A stretch of DNA of 8,516 nucleotides from Oscillospiraceae bacterium (GTDB taxonomy: Bacteria > Bacillota > Clostridia > Oscillospirales > Oscillospiraceae), in contig JAFOJR010000186.1 in NCBI GenBank assembly GCA_017420125.1, positions 1-8,516 of the forward strand. Reading direction: 5' to 3'. The notes under the pieces were generated by a model. The model did no database searches. It was not told where the DNA came from and saw only the letters and a list, made by a program, of their open reading frames with translations. The position numbers and the translations under genes are program-made. Shown here piece after piece: positions 1 through 6,963 of this stretch. How positions within the stretch are numbered: the first letter of the stretch is position 1; the number at the start of each line of letters is the position of its first letter.

Positions 1-296
1 CCAGACACTTGGCGGAAAACAGCTTCCAACATATCCGTATTATACTGAATGCATTGTTTCCTTTCGGAAGAAATTGCAACAATTCGGATCGGCAAAGCTG
101 CCACTTGATTTTCCTCCTGCTCAGAATCTTGGTCATATCCTTTGACCAGGGAAAACCATTCCGAGGTTAAATAATCAAATGATTTTCCTGTGAGCCCTGG
201 AATAAAAAACGCTCGAACGGCCAGGAAAACAGCCGAAAGCATCAGAAGAAAAATGCCCAGTGTCTTGCACAATTCAATCCATTTTCGTTTACTCAT
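1..296 (-). CDS. YycH-like membrane protein, N-terminal part (runs off left edge)
   Basis: An open frame of 98 complete codons starts at an ATG at 294-296 and continues past position 1 without a stop. The protein begins with a short basic stretch (MSKRKWIELCK), then one hydrophobic segment at about residues 11-31, then a soluble region that would lie outside the membrane. The ATG overlaps the last codons of walK by 8 bases, so translation is probably coupled. In many Bacillota the gene directly after walK encodes YycH, a single-pass membrane protein that modulates WalK, and the topology fits. The visible sequence is too short and too variable to prove the family, so the YycH name rests on position and topology. 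Confidence 0.6.
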   Translation of the reverse strand, partial: MSKRKWIELCKTLGIFLLMLSAVFLAVRAFFIPGLTGKSFDYLTSEWFSLVKGYDQDSEQEENQVAALPIRIVAISSERKQCIQYNTDMLEAVFRQVS

Positions 297-2073
297 TTTT
301 TATCCCATCTTCCTTTGTTCCTTCGATGGGCAGTAAAATCCGTACAGAAAGCCCTTGGGGAACGTGATCCCGCAGTTGAATATCTCCTCCATGCTGCAGC
401 ATAATCTCTTTTGCAATTGACAAACCCAATCCGGTTCCGCCCGATTCTCGAGAGCGGGCTTTATCCACACGGTAAAAGCGATCGAAAATGCGGTCCTTAT
501 CCTCATCTGGAATCCCGATTCCATTGTCAGATACTTCCATCCAAACCTGATTTTCGTCCTGACCTGCTGAAATTAAAATTTCTCCACCGTCCGGTGTATA
601 TTTAATCGCATTGGACAAAACATTTGTCATAACCTGTTCCAACCGATTTTGGTCTGCAAAAACTTCTGGCAAATCTCCCGGAAGTGTCATATGCAATGTA
701 TGATGATGCCGTTTGGCTTCCATATAATTTGCCTGATAAACAGCCTGAATTGCATCGGAAAATACGAAATAGGTCTTGTCCAATTCACTTTTCCCGTAAT
801 CAATTCTCGAAAGCGTCAGCAAATCCTGCACAATATGAGTCATCCGATCTGTTTCGCTTAAAATGACAGACAAAAAGTTTTCCCGCATATCTGGCGGCAA
901 ATCACTTGCATCTAAAAGGGTCTCCGCATAACTTCGCACATTCGTCAGCGGCGTACGCAGCTCATGGGATACATTTGCAACGAATTCTTTACGCATTTCT
1001 TCTGTTCGACGCTGTGCTGTCACGTCATAAATAACTACAAGTACGCCGCCTTCTGCCTGAGATTCTCCAAAAAACGGCGCAATCAACAGTTCCAAACTGC
1101 GTCTGCCAACATACATTTCCCCTTTTGTATATTCCGACTTCTGTAAACCCAATACATCTTGCAAAGGAACCACAGAATGAAAAACATCGTCATAATATGT
1201 TTGCTCATCCAGACGCATTCCCAACATTTTAGTTGCGGCCGGATTGCTGTGAATCATTTGTCCGCCCCTGGAAAAAGCCACCACACCGTCTGTCATATGC
1301 AGGAAAAGAGTATTTAATTTATTCCGCTCATTTTCCACTGCATTTAACGTATCCCGCAACACATCAGCCATATGGTTGAAGGTGCCGGCAAGAATGCCGA
1401 TTTCATCTTTAGCCTCCACTTGAATCTTGCGGGAAAAGTCTCCTCCTGCAACACCTTCTGCTGCTTCCGTCAATTGTTCGATGGGAGTGGTCATCGTTTT
1501 GGAAAGTAAAAAGCTGAGAAGCACGGAAATAATAAGGCCAATCACCAAAGCCTCTAAAATGATAAAGAATAACTCACTATTTAAACTCCGCATGGTCTGG
1601 CGATTATCCAAAATATAAATGATATAAGAATGCTCTCCGCCGGAAATAGGCATGGCAACATCCATATACGATGCTGTCATATCGCTTTTATATCCTTCGT
1701 TTCCTGCCAGCGCTGTCAGAATGTTAGGCGTAATTTCTAAGGTCTCACCCTGTTCCGGGTCAGAACCTGCCAAAAATTCTCCGGTCGTTCCGTCTAAAAT
1801 GAAATAATTTCGTGTCCTGCTGTTGATTCCCAGCGCCCCGGCATTTCCTTCCATCATCGTTTGAATCTGCTCTATACCGTCGTCCATTGTAGCTTTGTTT
1901 TTCAAGTCGCCATAAAATTCCTCATCAGAAAATACGGTCTGCATTTGCTGATAAAATGAATCCATATAAAATTTGACTACACTGTTTGTCAAAAATACGC
2001 CTACTACTATCATCAAAGAAATAATCAGCAGCAGCATAATCATTACCAGCTTCATGTGCAGACTTCGAAACAT
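289..2073 (-). CDS. walK: WalK/VicK-type sensor histidine kinase
   Basis: This 594-residue membrane sensor kinase is probably the partner of the adjacent response regulator and senses the state of the cell envelope. It has a transmembrane segment at about 8-29, an extracellular domain at about 30-165, and a second transmembrane segment at about 167-191. A HAMP linker (192-243) and a PAS domain (about 250-352) follow. The HisKA domain has its phospho-acceptor His370 in the motif SHELRTPL. The ATP-binding domain shows the N box around N484 and N488, the G1 box DNGIGI (516-521) and the G2 box GGTGLGLS (545-552). All catalytic residues are present. The ATG is preceded by a purine-rich site (GAAGGGAAG). 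The gene starts 40 bases after walR. Length and domain order match WalK; PhoR/ResE-like kinases share this plan, so the name rests partly on the YycH-like neighbour. Confidence 0.85.
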   Translation of the reverse strand: MFRSLHMKLVMIMLLLIISLMIVVGVFLTNSVVKFYMDSFYQQMQTVFSDEEFYGDLKNKATMDDGIEQIQTMMEGNAGALGINSRTRNYFILDGTTGEFLAGSDPEQGETLEITPNILTALAGNEGYKSDMTASYMDVAMPISGGEHSYIIYILDNRQTMRSLNSELFFIILEALVIGLIISVLLSFLLSKTMTTPIEQLTEAAEGVAGGDFSRKIQVEAKDEIGILAGTFNHMADVLRDTLNAVENERNKLNTLFLHMTDGVVAFSRGGQMIHSNPAATKMLGMRLDEQTYYDDVFHSVVPLQDVLGLQKSEYTKGEMYVGRRSLELLIAPFFGESQAEGGVLVVIYDVTAQRRTEEMRKEFVANVSHELRTPLTNVRSYAETLLDASDLPPDMRENFLSVILSETDRMTHIVQDLLTLSRIDYGKSELDKTYFVFSDAIQAVYQANYMEAKRHHHTLHMTLPGDLPEVFADQNRLEQVMTNVLSNAIKYTPDGGEILISAGQDENQVWMEVSDNGIGIPDEDKDRIFDRFYRVDKARSRESGGTGLGLSIAKEIMLQHGGDIQLRDHVPQGLSVRILLPIEGTKEDGIKNE

Positions 2074-2113
2074 GATGACTTCCCTTCCCTCTTTTCTAGT
2101 TGCGTTGCAGGCT

Positions 2114-2827
2114 TCAGTTTTTGATATTCATTTCTGTTTTTGCCACTAAATACCCCGCACCTCGCCTGGTCAGTAAAATAGTTGGTTGAGCGGGATGGTC
2201 TTCGATTTTTCCACGCAGACGCCGGACCGCTACGTCCACTGTCCGCACGTCTCCTATATAATCATAGTTCCAAACTTTTGTCATCAAATCTTCTCGGGAA
2301 AATACTGTCCCCGCTTCTTTGGCCAGAAAAAAAAGCAGGTCATATTCTCGCGCTGTCAATTCAAGCATTACACCGTTCTTATAAACCACGCGGGCAGCCT
2401 CATCAATTTCCAGCGGTCCGCAGACCAGGTGCCCTTTCTCGTTGGATGGCAAAGGTTCCATAACTGTACGGCGAATGTTTGCTTTTACCCTTGCTAAAAG
2501 CTCCCGCATGGAAAATGGCTTTGTTATGTAGTCATCTGCGCCCAGTTCCAATCCCAGAACTTTGTCTGTTTCTTCTTCTCTGGCTGTCAACATAATAATA
2601 GGGGTGGTATATCCTTGGTCGCGGATAGCCTGACAAACTGCAAACCCATCCATTTTAGGCAGCATAACATCCAATAATATCAAACTGGGATCTTGCTCCA
2701 GTGCAAGCTGCAAACCCTGCTCTCCATCAAAGGCTTCCACAGTTTCATACCCTTCCCGCTGCAAATTAAAGCGCAAAATATCCACAATATTTTTTTCATC
2801 TTCCACAATCAGGATACATTTTTTCAC
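2114..2827 (-). CDS. walR: WalR/VicR-type response regulator (OmpR family)
   Basis: This 237-residue DNA-binding response regulator is probably phosphorylated by the kinase encoded just downstream. The receiver domain (about 3-118) has the acidic pair E9-D10, the phospho-acceptor D53 in LLLDVMLPKMDG, the switch residue T81 and the conserved K103 in YITKPF. An OmpR-type winged helix follows at about 132-230, including the ELTAREYDLLFFLA stretch and the DVRTVDVAVRRLRGKIE recognition region, both typical of WalR/PhoP regulators. The start codon is GTG (2825-2827), supported by a GAGGGAGG ribosome binding site about nine bases upstream; no better ATG is available. In Bacillota this pair controls autolysins and peptidoglycan remodelling. 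It sits 77 bases after the Nudix gene, with a hairpin between them and no convincing promoter. Confidence 0.87.
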   Translation of the reverse strand: MKKCILIVEDEKNIVDILRFNLQREGYETVEAFDGEQGLQLALEQDPSLILLDVMLPKMDGFAVCQAIRDQGYTTPIIMLTAREEETDKVLGLELGADDYITKPFSMRELLARVKANIRRTVMEPLPSNEKGHLVCGPLEIDEAARVVYKNGVMLELTAREYDLLFFLAKEAGTVFSREDLMTKVWNYDYIGDVRTVDVAVRRLRGKIEDHPAQPTILLTRRGAGYLVAKTEMNIKN

Positions 2828-2855
2828 TGAAATCTGCCTCCCTCTTTATATAACA

Positions 2856-2885
2856 GGGCATGAAGAGCCAGAGCTCCACATGCCC
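2856..2885 (-). other. Hairpin between the Nudix gene and walR
   Basis: GGGCATG at 2856-2862 pairs perfectly with CATGCCC at 2879-2885. A nested GAGC/GCTC stem (2865-2868 with 2873-2876) sits inside, separated by a small internal loop. On the minus strand the stem is followed by TGTTATAT rather than a clean run of T, so it is at best a weak terminator. It could let some transcripts stop after the Nudix gene while others read into walR, or it could mark an RNA processing site. The structure is seen directly; its role is inferred. Confidence 0.5.
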
Positions 2886-2904
2886 CCGGGCCGTCGACCC
2901 ACAC

Positions 2905-3444
2905 TCAATACCGCTCTAACATTGCTTTGGCTTTTAACACAGCTGCAACTGTCTTGCTGTCCCGAATTTCATCTTGCAAGATACGGTCGACCAAATCATC
3001 CAACGGTACTTTTTCTATTTTTAAAAATTCATCTTCATCTGGCGTTGCTTCTCCCTTTTCCAGATAGCGGGCCAAATATAGATAAATCACTTCTGTGCAA
3101 AATCCGGGGGAAGAATAACTGGCCCCCAAGGGAAGCATCTCACCGGGAATATACCCTGTTTCCTCTTTCAATTCACGCAAAGCACATACCCATGGGTCTT
3201 CTCCAGGGTTCAACTTACCTGCCGGGATTTCCAGCATTTCTGTTTCAAAAGCATAACGATATTGGGTAACCATAATCACATTGTTATCCTCGTCCAACGG
3301 AAGTACGGCAACCGCACCTGGATGGTCTACAATTTCCCGCGGGGCAGCCTTCCCATTGGGAAGTTCTACCTGATCCATACGCACATTAACAATTACTCCA
3401 TTGTAAACCTGTTTTCCATCTATTTTTTTCTCTGTCAAATTCAA
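2905..3444 (-). CDS. nudF: Nudix hydrolase, ADP-ribose pyrophosphatase type
   Basis: This 179-residue cytosolic enzyme probably splits ADP-ribose or related nucleotide sugars into AMP and a sugar phosphate, using a divalent metal. The full Nudix signature (G-x5-E-x7-RE-hydrophobic-x-EE-x-G-hydrophobic) is present at residues 76-98, with metal ligands E91, E94 and E95 in RELKEETGY. The following SSPGFCTE segment (111-118) places a proline about 16 residues after the box, a spacing typical of ADP-ribose pyrophosphatases. The length matches NudF. The start codon is TTG (3442-3444), preceded by a strong AAGGAGG eight bases upstream; no in-frame ATG fits better. It is the first gene of a same-strand run into walR, walK and the YycH-like gene. 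The exact substrate cannot be told from sequence alone. Confidence 0.88.
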   Translation of the reverse strand: MNLTEKKIDGKQVYNGVIVNVRMDQVELPNGKAAPREIVDHPGAVAVLPLDEDNNVIMVTQYRYAFETEMLEIPAGKLNPGEDPWVCALRELKEETGYIPGEMLPLGASYSSPGFCTEVIYLYLARYLEKGEATPDEDEFLKIEKVPLDDLVDRILQDEIRDSKTVAAVLKAKAMLERY

Positions 3445-3486
3445 ATCAACTGCCTCCTTATTATCCGAATCATTCTTGATTTTGTT

Positions 3487-3495
3487 ATTATATCA
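3487..3495 (-). promoter_or_regulatory. Extended -10 promoter for the Nudix-walRK group
   Basis: The minus strand reads TGATATAAT here, which is a perfect -10 hexamer (TATAAT) with the TG of an extended -10 element. The matching -35 position (TGGCGG, about 3510-3515) is poor, as is common for extended -10 promoters. It lies about 40 bases upstream of the TTG start of the Nudix gene and is the only strong promoter seen ahead of the whole run down to position 1. Confidence 0.6.
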
Positions 3496-3595
3496 TAATT
3501 ATTCATTTTCCGCCACTGTTTTCCATCGTTTTCTTTACTGCCACAGTTGGAATCCATTCCAACCTTTTCCACTATTCTTTCTCTCTTTTTCACAA

Positions 3596-3601
3596 TATAA
3601 T
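3596..3601 (+). promoter_or_regulatory. -10 box for the MecA-like gene
   Basis: A perfect TATAAT lies 31 bases before the start codon of the MecA-like gene and 17 bases before its AGGAGG site (3618-3623). I see no convincing -35 hexamer at the right distance. The promoter is divergent from that of the Nudix gene; the two -10 boxes are about 100 bases apart. Confidence 0.5.
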
Positions 3602-3632
3602 CATCGTAAATCGTACTAGGAGGACGATATTT

Positions 3633-4133
3633 ATGACCATTCAGCAAATCAATTCTGCCAGTATCGCAGTGTATCTTTCCCCAAAAGATTTAGCTGATCA
3701 TGGCTATCTGGCAGATGGTCTTACCATTCAACAAGCGTTCCACATCACGCGGCTTGCCTGCGAAAAGCTGGGTTTTTCTCCTGCCGGCATTTTGGAAATT
3801 GAGGCATTCCCCAATTCTTGCGGCGTTTTGGTTTTTGCCACGCTGCATGAAAATTGCCATATGCTGTTTCATTTTTCCGACTTGGAAACTCTTCTTTCTG
3901 CTGTCGCTGCTCTCCCATCCCCTTTTCCAAATGCTTCTCTTACATATTGGGAAGACGGATATTACCTCTCGTTTATGGTGCCCAATCCATCTTATACTAG
4001 TATTATATCCGAGTTCGGGCAATCTGTGGCGGAACCTCGTGCTTCTTATCTAATAGAACATGGAACATGTATCATTCCCCAACATGCTTTTGAACGACTA
4101 ACAACAGCCTTTGCTCTCTCCACCGAAAATTAG
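3633..4133 (+). CDS. Compact MecA-like adaptor protein
   Basis: This 166-residue cytosolic protein resembles MecA, the adaptor that delivers proteins to the ClpC-ClpP protease and activates ClpC. The start MTIQQINSASIAVYLSPKDL matches the MecA N-terminal domain (compare MEIERINEDTIKFYISYGDIEDRG in B. subtilis). The second half also fits: HFSDLETLLS (80-89) corresponds to the RFGDFEDVISL region, YWEDGYYLSF (105-114) to YSFENRYYLYV, and EHGTCIIPQHAFERL (142-156) to EYGKLIISEHALETI. MecA is usually about 220 residues; the acidic linker between the two domains is missing here. The ATG has an excellent AGGAGG nine bases upstream. The gene is monocistronic and ends before a strong terminator. No clpC gene is in the window. 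The comparison is from memory, so the family is likely but the substrates are unknown. Confidence 0.75.
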   Translation: MTIQQINSASIAVYLSPKDLADHGYLADGLTIQQAFHITRLACEKLGFSPAGILEIEAFPNSCGVLVFATLHENCHMLFHFSDLETLLSAVAALPSPFPNASLTYWEDGYYLSFMVPNPSYTSIISEFGQSVAEPRASYLIEHGTCIIPQHAFERLTTAFALSTEN

Positions 4134-4186
4134 TACATTACGCCAGCCCCACCAGGTCTATTTTTTCTGCTGACTCAAATGTCAAC

Positions 4187-4231
4187 CAGGCACCCCGCGG
4201 ATCATCACCAGCAGGGTGCCTGTCGTTTTTT
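4187..4231 (+). terminator. Rho-independent terminator after the MecA-like gene
   Basis: CAGGCACCC (4187-4195) pairs with GGGTGCCTG (4214-4222), with further partial pairing inside the loop, and six T follow at 4226-4231. It ends plus-strand transcription about 54 bases after the MecA-like stop codon. Read on the minus strand it lacks a following T run, so it is unlikely to be an efficient stop for nrdR. Confidence 0.85.
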
Positions 4232-4293
4232 AGCCAGCTGAACAAACGTATTTTCTGCTTTTCTTCGAAGTGCGTCAAAATAAACTCTGCTGA

Positions 4294-4779
4294 CTATTTT
4301 TCTTTTGATTTTTCACTATCTGCTCTCTGATCCGGCAGCAGTTTGCTCAATTCTTCCATGAAGGTATTGATATCTTTAAACTGGCGGTAAACAGAAGCAA
4401 ACCGCACATATGCCACCTCATCGATCAAGCGAAGCCGCTCCATGACTTGTTCGCCAATACGTTTTGTACTTATCTCTTGATCCAGAGAATTTCTCAGAGA
4501 TTGTTCAATCTCATCTGCGCACTGTTCCAAAGTCGTTAAAGGAACCGGCCGTTTTTCACACGCTCGGATCATACCATTGATTAGCTTTCTCCGGTCAAAT
4601 TGCTGACGGCTTCCGTCTTTTTTTATCACCATCAACGGCAGGTTTTCTACGGTTTCATACGTTGTAAACCTCCGTTTGCAGGTAACGCATTCTCGGCGCC
4701 GCCGGATACTCGCACCCTCTTCTGCCGGCCGTGAATCGATTACTTTGCTCTCTGGATGCCCACAAAATGGACACTTCAT
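4294..4779 (-). CDS. nrdR: Transcriptional repressor NrdR
   Basis: This 161-residue protein is the NrdR repressor of ribonucleotide reductase genes, which senses ATP and dATP. The N-terminal zinc ribbon has its four ligands C3, C6, C31 and C34 in the MKCPFCG and CVTCKRRFTTYE motifs, joined by the arginine-rich RRRRE segment typical of the family. The ATP-cone domain follows at about 49-139, starting LPLMVIKKDGSRQQFDRRK and ending in YRQFKDINTF. The length is normal, with a short charged tail after residue 145. The ATG at 4777-4779 has an AGAGGGAG site upstream. It diverges from ridA across 162 bases. No ribonucleotide reductase gene and no recognisable NrdR box is in the window, so its targets lie elsewhere. 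Confidence 0.95.
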   Translation of the reverse strand: MKCPFCGHPESKVIDSRPAEEGASIRRRRECVTCKRRFTTYETVENLPLMVIKKDGSRQQFDRRKLINGMIRACEKRPVPLTTLEQCADEIEQSLRNSLDQEISTKRIGEQVMERLRLIDEVAYVRFASVYRQFKDINTFMEELSKLLPDQRADSEKSKEK

Positions 4780-4844
4780 CGTCCGTCGCTCCCTCTTTCA
4801 ATGTTTTGATATCTGATATGCTGAAAACAATCTTCTGGTTATGC

Positions 4845-4872
4845 TTGCTTTTTTCTTGTTTTACGATATAAT
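4845..4872 (+). promoter_or_regulatory. Promoter for ridA
   Basis: TTGCTT (4845-4850) and a perfect TATAAT (4867-4872) are separated by 16 bases. The expected transcription start is near 4879, giving a leader of about 63 bases that begins with the palindrome at 4880-4898. Confidence 0.6.
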
Positions 4873-4879
4873 TATTTAC

Positions 4880-4898
4880 AAAATCAGACTCTGATTTT
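4880..4898. promoter_or_regulatory. Perfect palindrome at the ridA start site
   Basis: AAAATCAGA (4880-4888) and TCTGATTTT (4890-4898) form a perfect 9-base inverted repeat around one central C. Its place immediately after the -10 box is that of a repressor operator. In RNA it would form a small A/U-rich hairpin at the very 5' end. Related half-sites TCTGGTT occur at 4834-4840 and 4909-4915. The palindrome is seen directly; a binding protein is inferred and not identified. Confidence 0.5.
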
Positions 4899-4941
4899 TC
4901 AAATGGAATCTGGTTTTCATTGTTGAAAAAGGAGTGTTTTT

Positions 4942-5325
4942 ATGAGTCAAATCATTTGCGCAGATCATGCACCTGCTGCCCTCGGCCCTTATTCCCACGC
5001 AGTTTGGGCAGGAAATCTCCTGTTTACATCTGGCCAAATTGGCATTGTGCCGGAAACCGGCGCTCTGGCGGCACCTGAAGTTGAAGCCCAAACGCATCAG
5101 GTATTTCAAAATTTAAAAGCCGTTTTGACTGCAGCTGAATTGACCCTCTCTGATGTTGTAAAAACTACTGTCTTTTTAACAGATATGGGAGATTTTGCGG
5201 CTGTAAATAAAATTTACGGGACATATTTTTCTGAAAATCCGCCTGCACGGTCCTGCATTCAGGTAGCAGCTTTGCCTGCTGGTGCAAAAATTGAAATCGA
5301 AGTAATTGCTGAAAAATCCAATTAG
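4942..5325 (+). CDS. ridA: RidA family enamine/imine deaminase
   Basis: This 127-residue cytosolic protein belongs to the RidA (YjgF/YER057c/UK114) family, which hydrolyses reactive enamine or imine intermediates such as 2-aminoacrylate and so protects pyridoxal-phosphate enzymes. Family signatures are GPYSHAV near residue 15, FTSGQIG (28-34), KTTVFLTDMGDF (74-85) and the C-terminal PPARSCIQVAALPAGAKIEIEVIA. R103 corresponds to the substrate-binding arginine of active RidA proteins (Arg105 in E. coli), and the glutamate of IEIEV (119-122) is kept, so the protein is probably catalytically active. RidA proteins form trimers. The length is standard. The start has AAGGAG seven bases upstream. It is a single-gene unit with its own promoter and terminator. 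Confidence 0.93.
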   Translation: MSQIICADHAPAALGPYSHAVWAGNLLFTSGQIGIVPETGALAAPEVEAQTHQVFQNLKAVLTAAELTLSDVVKTTVFLTDMGDFAAVNKIYGTYFSENPPARSCIQVAALPAGAKIEIEVIAEKSN

Positions 5326-5350
5326 CCACAGAGTTTTTTTGCTCTTCTTT

Positions 5351-5377
5351 GCCGGCCGCTTTGCGGCTGGCATTTTT
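5351..5377 (+). terminator. Rho-independent terminator after ridA
   Basis: GCCGGCCGC (5351-5359) pairs with GCGGCTGGC (5363-5371) across a TTT loop, with one G-U pair in plus-strand RNA. Five T follow at 5373-5377. It lies between the convergent ridA and xerD genes; on the minus strand no T run follows, so it mainly serves ridA. Confidence 0.85.
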
Positions 5378-5404
5378 ATGCGGTTTTTGGGTTCCTCTTC
5401 TGTA

Positions 5405-6283
5405 CTATGCCCGCGGGTGGGCTTTGCGGTAAACTTCTTTCAGCTTTTGATTGACAATGCGAGTATAAATTTGCGTAGAAGAAATATCTGCATGCCCCAT
5501 CATCTCCTGAATAGAGCGAAGATCTGCTCCATTTTCCAATAAGTGCGCAGCAAAGGAATGGCGAAGTGTATGCGGTGTAATATCCTTCTGGATATGCGCC
5601 TTTTCCTGATAGCTTTTGATAATTTTCCAAAACCCTTGCCGACTCATACGCATTCCGTTTCGATTGACAAATAGCGCTTTTTCCTCCTCGCTTGCTACCA
5701 TCTGCGGACGAATTTCCTGCACATAATCAGACAATATTTGGACAGCAGTGGGATAGAGCGGGATATTCCGGCTTTTTTTTCGTCCAACACAATGCACAAA
5801 GGAAAGGGACAAGTTCAAATCATCCACATTCAGCGCAATCAATTCTCCTACTCGAATCCCGGTAGCATAAAGCAACTCCAACATCGCCCGATCCCGACAT
5901 CCTTTGCAGTCGACACATTTTGGCTGTTCCAAAAACAGTTCTACCTCTTTGCTGGTCAAAATTTCAGGCAGTTTCCGTTCTACTTTGGCCAAAGTAATTC
6001 CCTGAACTGGATTTTGTTTCGCGATTCCTTCCCGTTCTAAAAACTGATAGAAGCAGCGCAAAGAAGAAATACATCTGGTGATTGTGGCCACGGAGCGCCC
6101 TTTTTCTGTCAAATAGGCCACATAATTCTCTACCATTTGCAAAGTTGCTTCTGAAGGTTGCCCTCCCTGCTCCAGTATATACTGAATAAACTGGAGCACA
6201 TCGCTCAAATAGGAGTGGCAAGTATTCTCAGATGCCTTTTTTTCCTGCTTTAAATATACTTCAAATGCTTTTACGCACTCCAT
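5405..6283 (-). CDS. xerD: XerC/XerD-type tyrosine recombinase, probably XerD
   Basis: This 292-residue protein is a site-specific recombinase of the Xer family, which resolves chromosome dimers at dif sites. The N-terminal SAM-like core-binding domain spans about 2-90. The catalytic domain (about 106-288) has R144 in ATGIRVGEL, H238 and R241 in HTLRHSFAAHLLENGADL, H264 in MMGHADISSTQIYT and the nucleophile Y273. The catalytic lysine should lie in VGRKKSRNIPL (166-176), which differs from the usual GKGNKER pattern; K169 is the likely candidate. Three cysteines sit at C123, C126 and C129. The length is normal. The start has AGAGGAG just upstream. It follows the SpoIIM-like gene by 50 bases with no terminator between, so they probably share a transcript. 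XerD rather than XerC is inferred from the SpoIIM neighbour, as in B. subtilis. Confidence 0.88.
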   Translation of the reverse strand: MECVKAFEVYLKQEKKASENTCHSYLSDVLQFIQYILEQGGQPSEATLQMVENYVAYLTEKGRSVATITRCISSLRCFYQFLEREGIAKQNPVQGITLAKVERKLPEILTSKEVELFLEQPKCVDCKGCRDRAMLELLYATGIRVGELIALNVDDLNLSLSFVHCVGRKKSRNIPLYPTAVQILSDYVQEIRPQMVASEEEKALFVNRNGMRMSRQGFWKIIKSYQEKAHIQKDITPHTLRHSFAAHLLENGADLRSIQEMMGHADISSTQIYTRIVNQKLKEVYRKAHPRA

Positions 6284-6333
6284 TTAAACTCCTCTTCCTT
6301 CCTTTTCCGCCGTACTGTTCTGCATAATCAGCT

Positions 6334-6945
6334 TTATTTCAGCGCAAATGTTGCCAACGCTCCCAATACGCTGGACGCAAAGCAACATTCGTACAGCACT
6401 GCGCACAGCAATATCCCAACGCAAATGCCACAAAGTGGAAATACTGCACGTAGGGAAAGCGGTTCTCCTTTCCCGTTCAAACACCGAAGCCCCCACAAAA
6501 TCATGCAGGACAATTCTGCCATTGCAGAAGGTAAAAATACCCCTGCTGCCAAATATAGTCCCGCTTTCCCGAACGAGTGCACAAAAGCAGATACGGCAAA
6601 CGACAGAAAAAAACCTCGTGCTGCCAAAACACCGGGAATCATCCATCGGCCCGATGATAGGAAATTAAGCAAAAAACAAGCCAAAGGATAACGAAAGACC
6701 TCCCAAATGACAGCCAAAATGCCCGGAGCATCTGCTACTCCCGCTTTCGCAACTTCTAAATAGTGCTTCAAGTACGTGAAAAGAGCTTCTTCTCCACCAC
6801 AGGTGCGTACAGAAAGCAAGCATCCCAGCAAACTGCCTGCGAAAAAATAACCGCTTAACAAATACAGCGCTCGAGATGCCGCCCCTGTCATGGGAAAATA
6901 AGACTGTTGCCTTTTCTTTCGGATGGAAACTACGTGTCCATTCAT
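6334..6945 (-). CDS. spoIIM: SpoIIM-like membrane protein
   Basis: This 203-residue integral membrane protein resembles stage II sporulation protein M, which anchors the SpoIID-SpoIIP peptidoglycan-degrading machine during engulfment of the forespore. Five hydrophobic segments are visible at about 26-45, 76-97, 101-122, 126-150 and 168-198, the topology expected for SpoIIM (DUF95). Features recalled from the family are the glycine-rich first helix (GYFFAGSLLGCLL), a YLKHYLE stretch after it, RGFFLSFAVSAFV, and FGKAGLYLAAGVFLPSAM. I chose the ATG at 6943-6945 because GAGGTG lies six bases upstream; an in-frame ATG at 7027-7029 would add 28 residues but has a weak site and would code through a long inverted repeat. 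Position before xerD and the sigma-E-like promoter support the call. Sequence similarity alone is moderate. Confidence 0.65.
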   Translation of the reverse strand: MNGHVVSIRKKRQQSYFPMTGAASRALYLLSGYFFAGSLLGCLLSVRTCGGEEALFTYLKHYLEVAKAGVADAPGILAVIWEVFRYPLACFLLNFLSSGRWMIPGVLAARGFFLSFAVSAFVHSFGKAGLYLAAGVFLPSAMAELSCMILWGLRCLNGKGEPLSLRAVFPLCGICVGILLCAVLYECCFASSVLGALATFALK

Positions 6946-6963
6946 CGCTTTCACCTCAAGAAA

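Noticed and set aside
2847..2853. TATATAA upstream of walR as a -10 box
   Set aside because: A start site from it would fall inside the ribosome binding site, and there is no -35 hexamer at the right distance.
3441..3647. 68-residue minus-strand open frame between the Nudix and MecA-like genes
   Set aside because: It runs through the divergent promoter region, has no ribosome binding site that fits, its composition looks random, and it is open mainly by chance.
4166..4295. 10-base direct repeat TCTGCTGACT at 4166-4175 and 4286-4295 flanking the terminator
   Set aside because: It is short, the second copy overlaps the nrdR stop codon, and nothing between the copies looks mobile; chance is the simplest explanation.
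4780..4840. Promoter for nrdR within repeated ATATC elements
   Set aside because: Several AT-rich hexamers are present on the minus strand but none pairs with a reasonable -35 at 16-18 bases, so no site can be chosen.
5405..6283. Xer-type recombinase as part of an integrated mobile element
   Set aside because: It has Xer length and motifs, lies among housekeeping genes next to a SpoIIM-like gene, and no excisionase, attachment-site repeats or phage genes are nearby.
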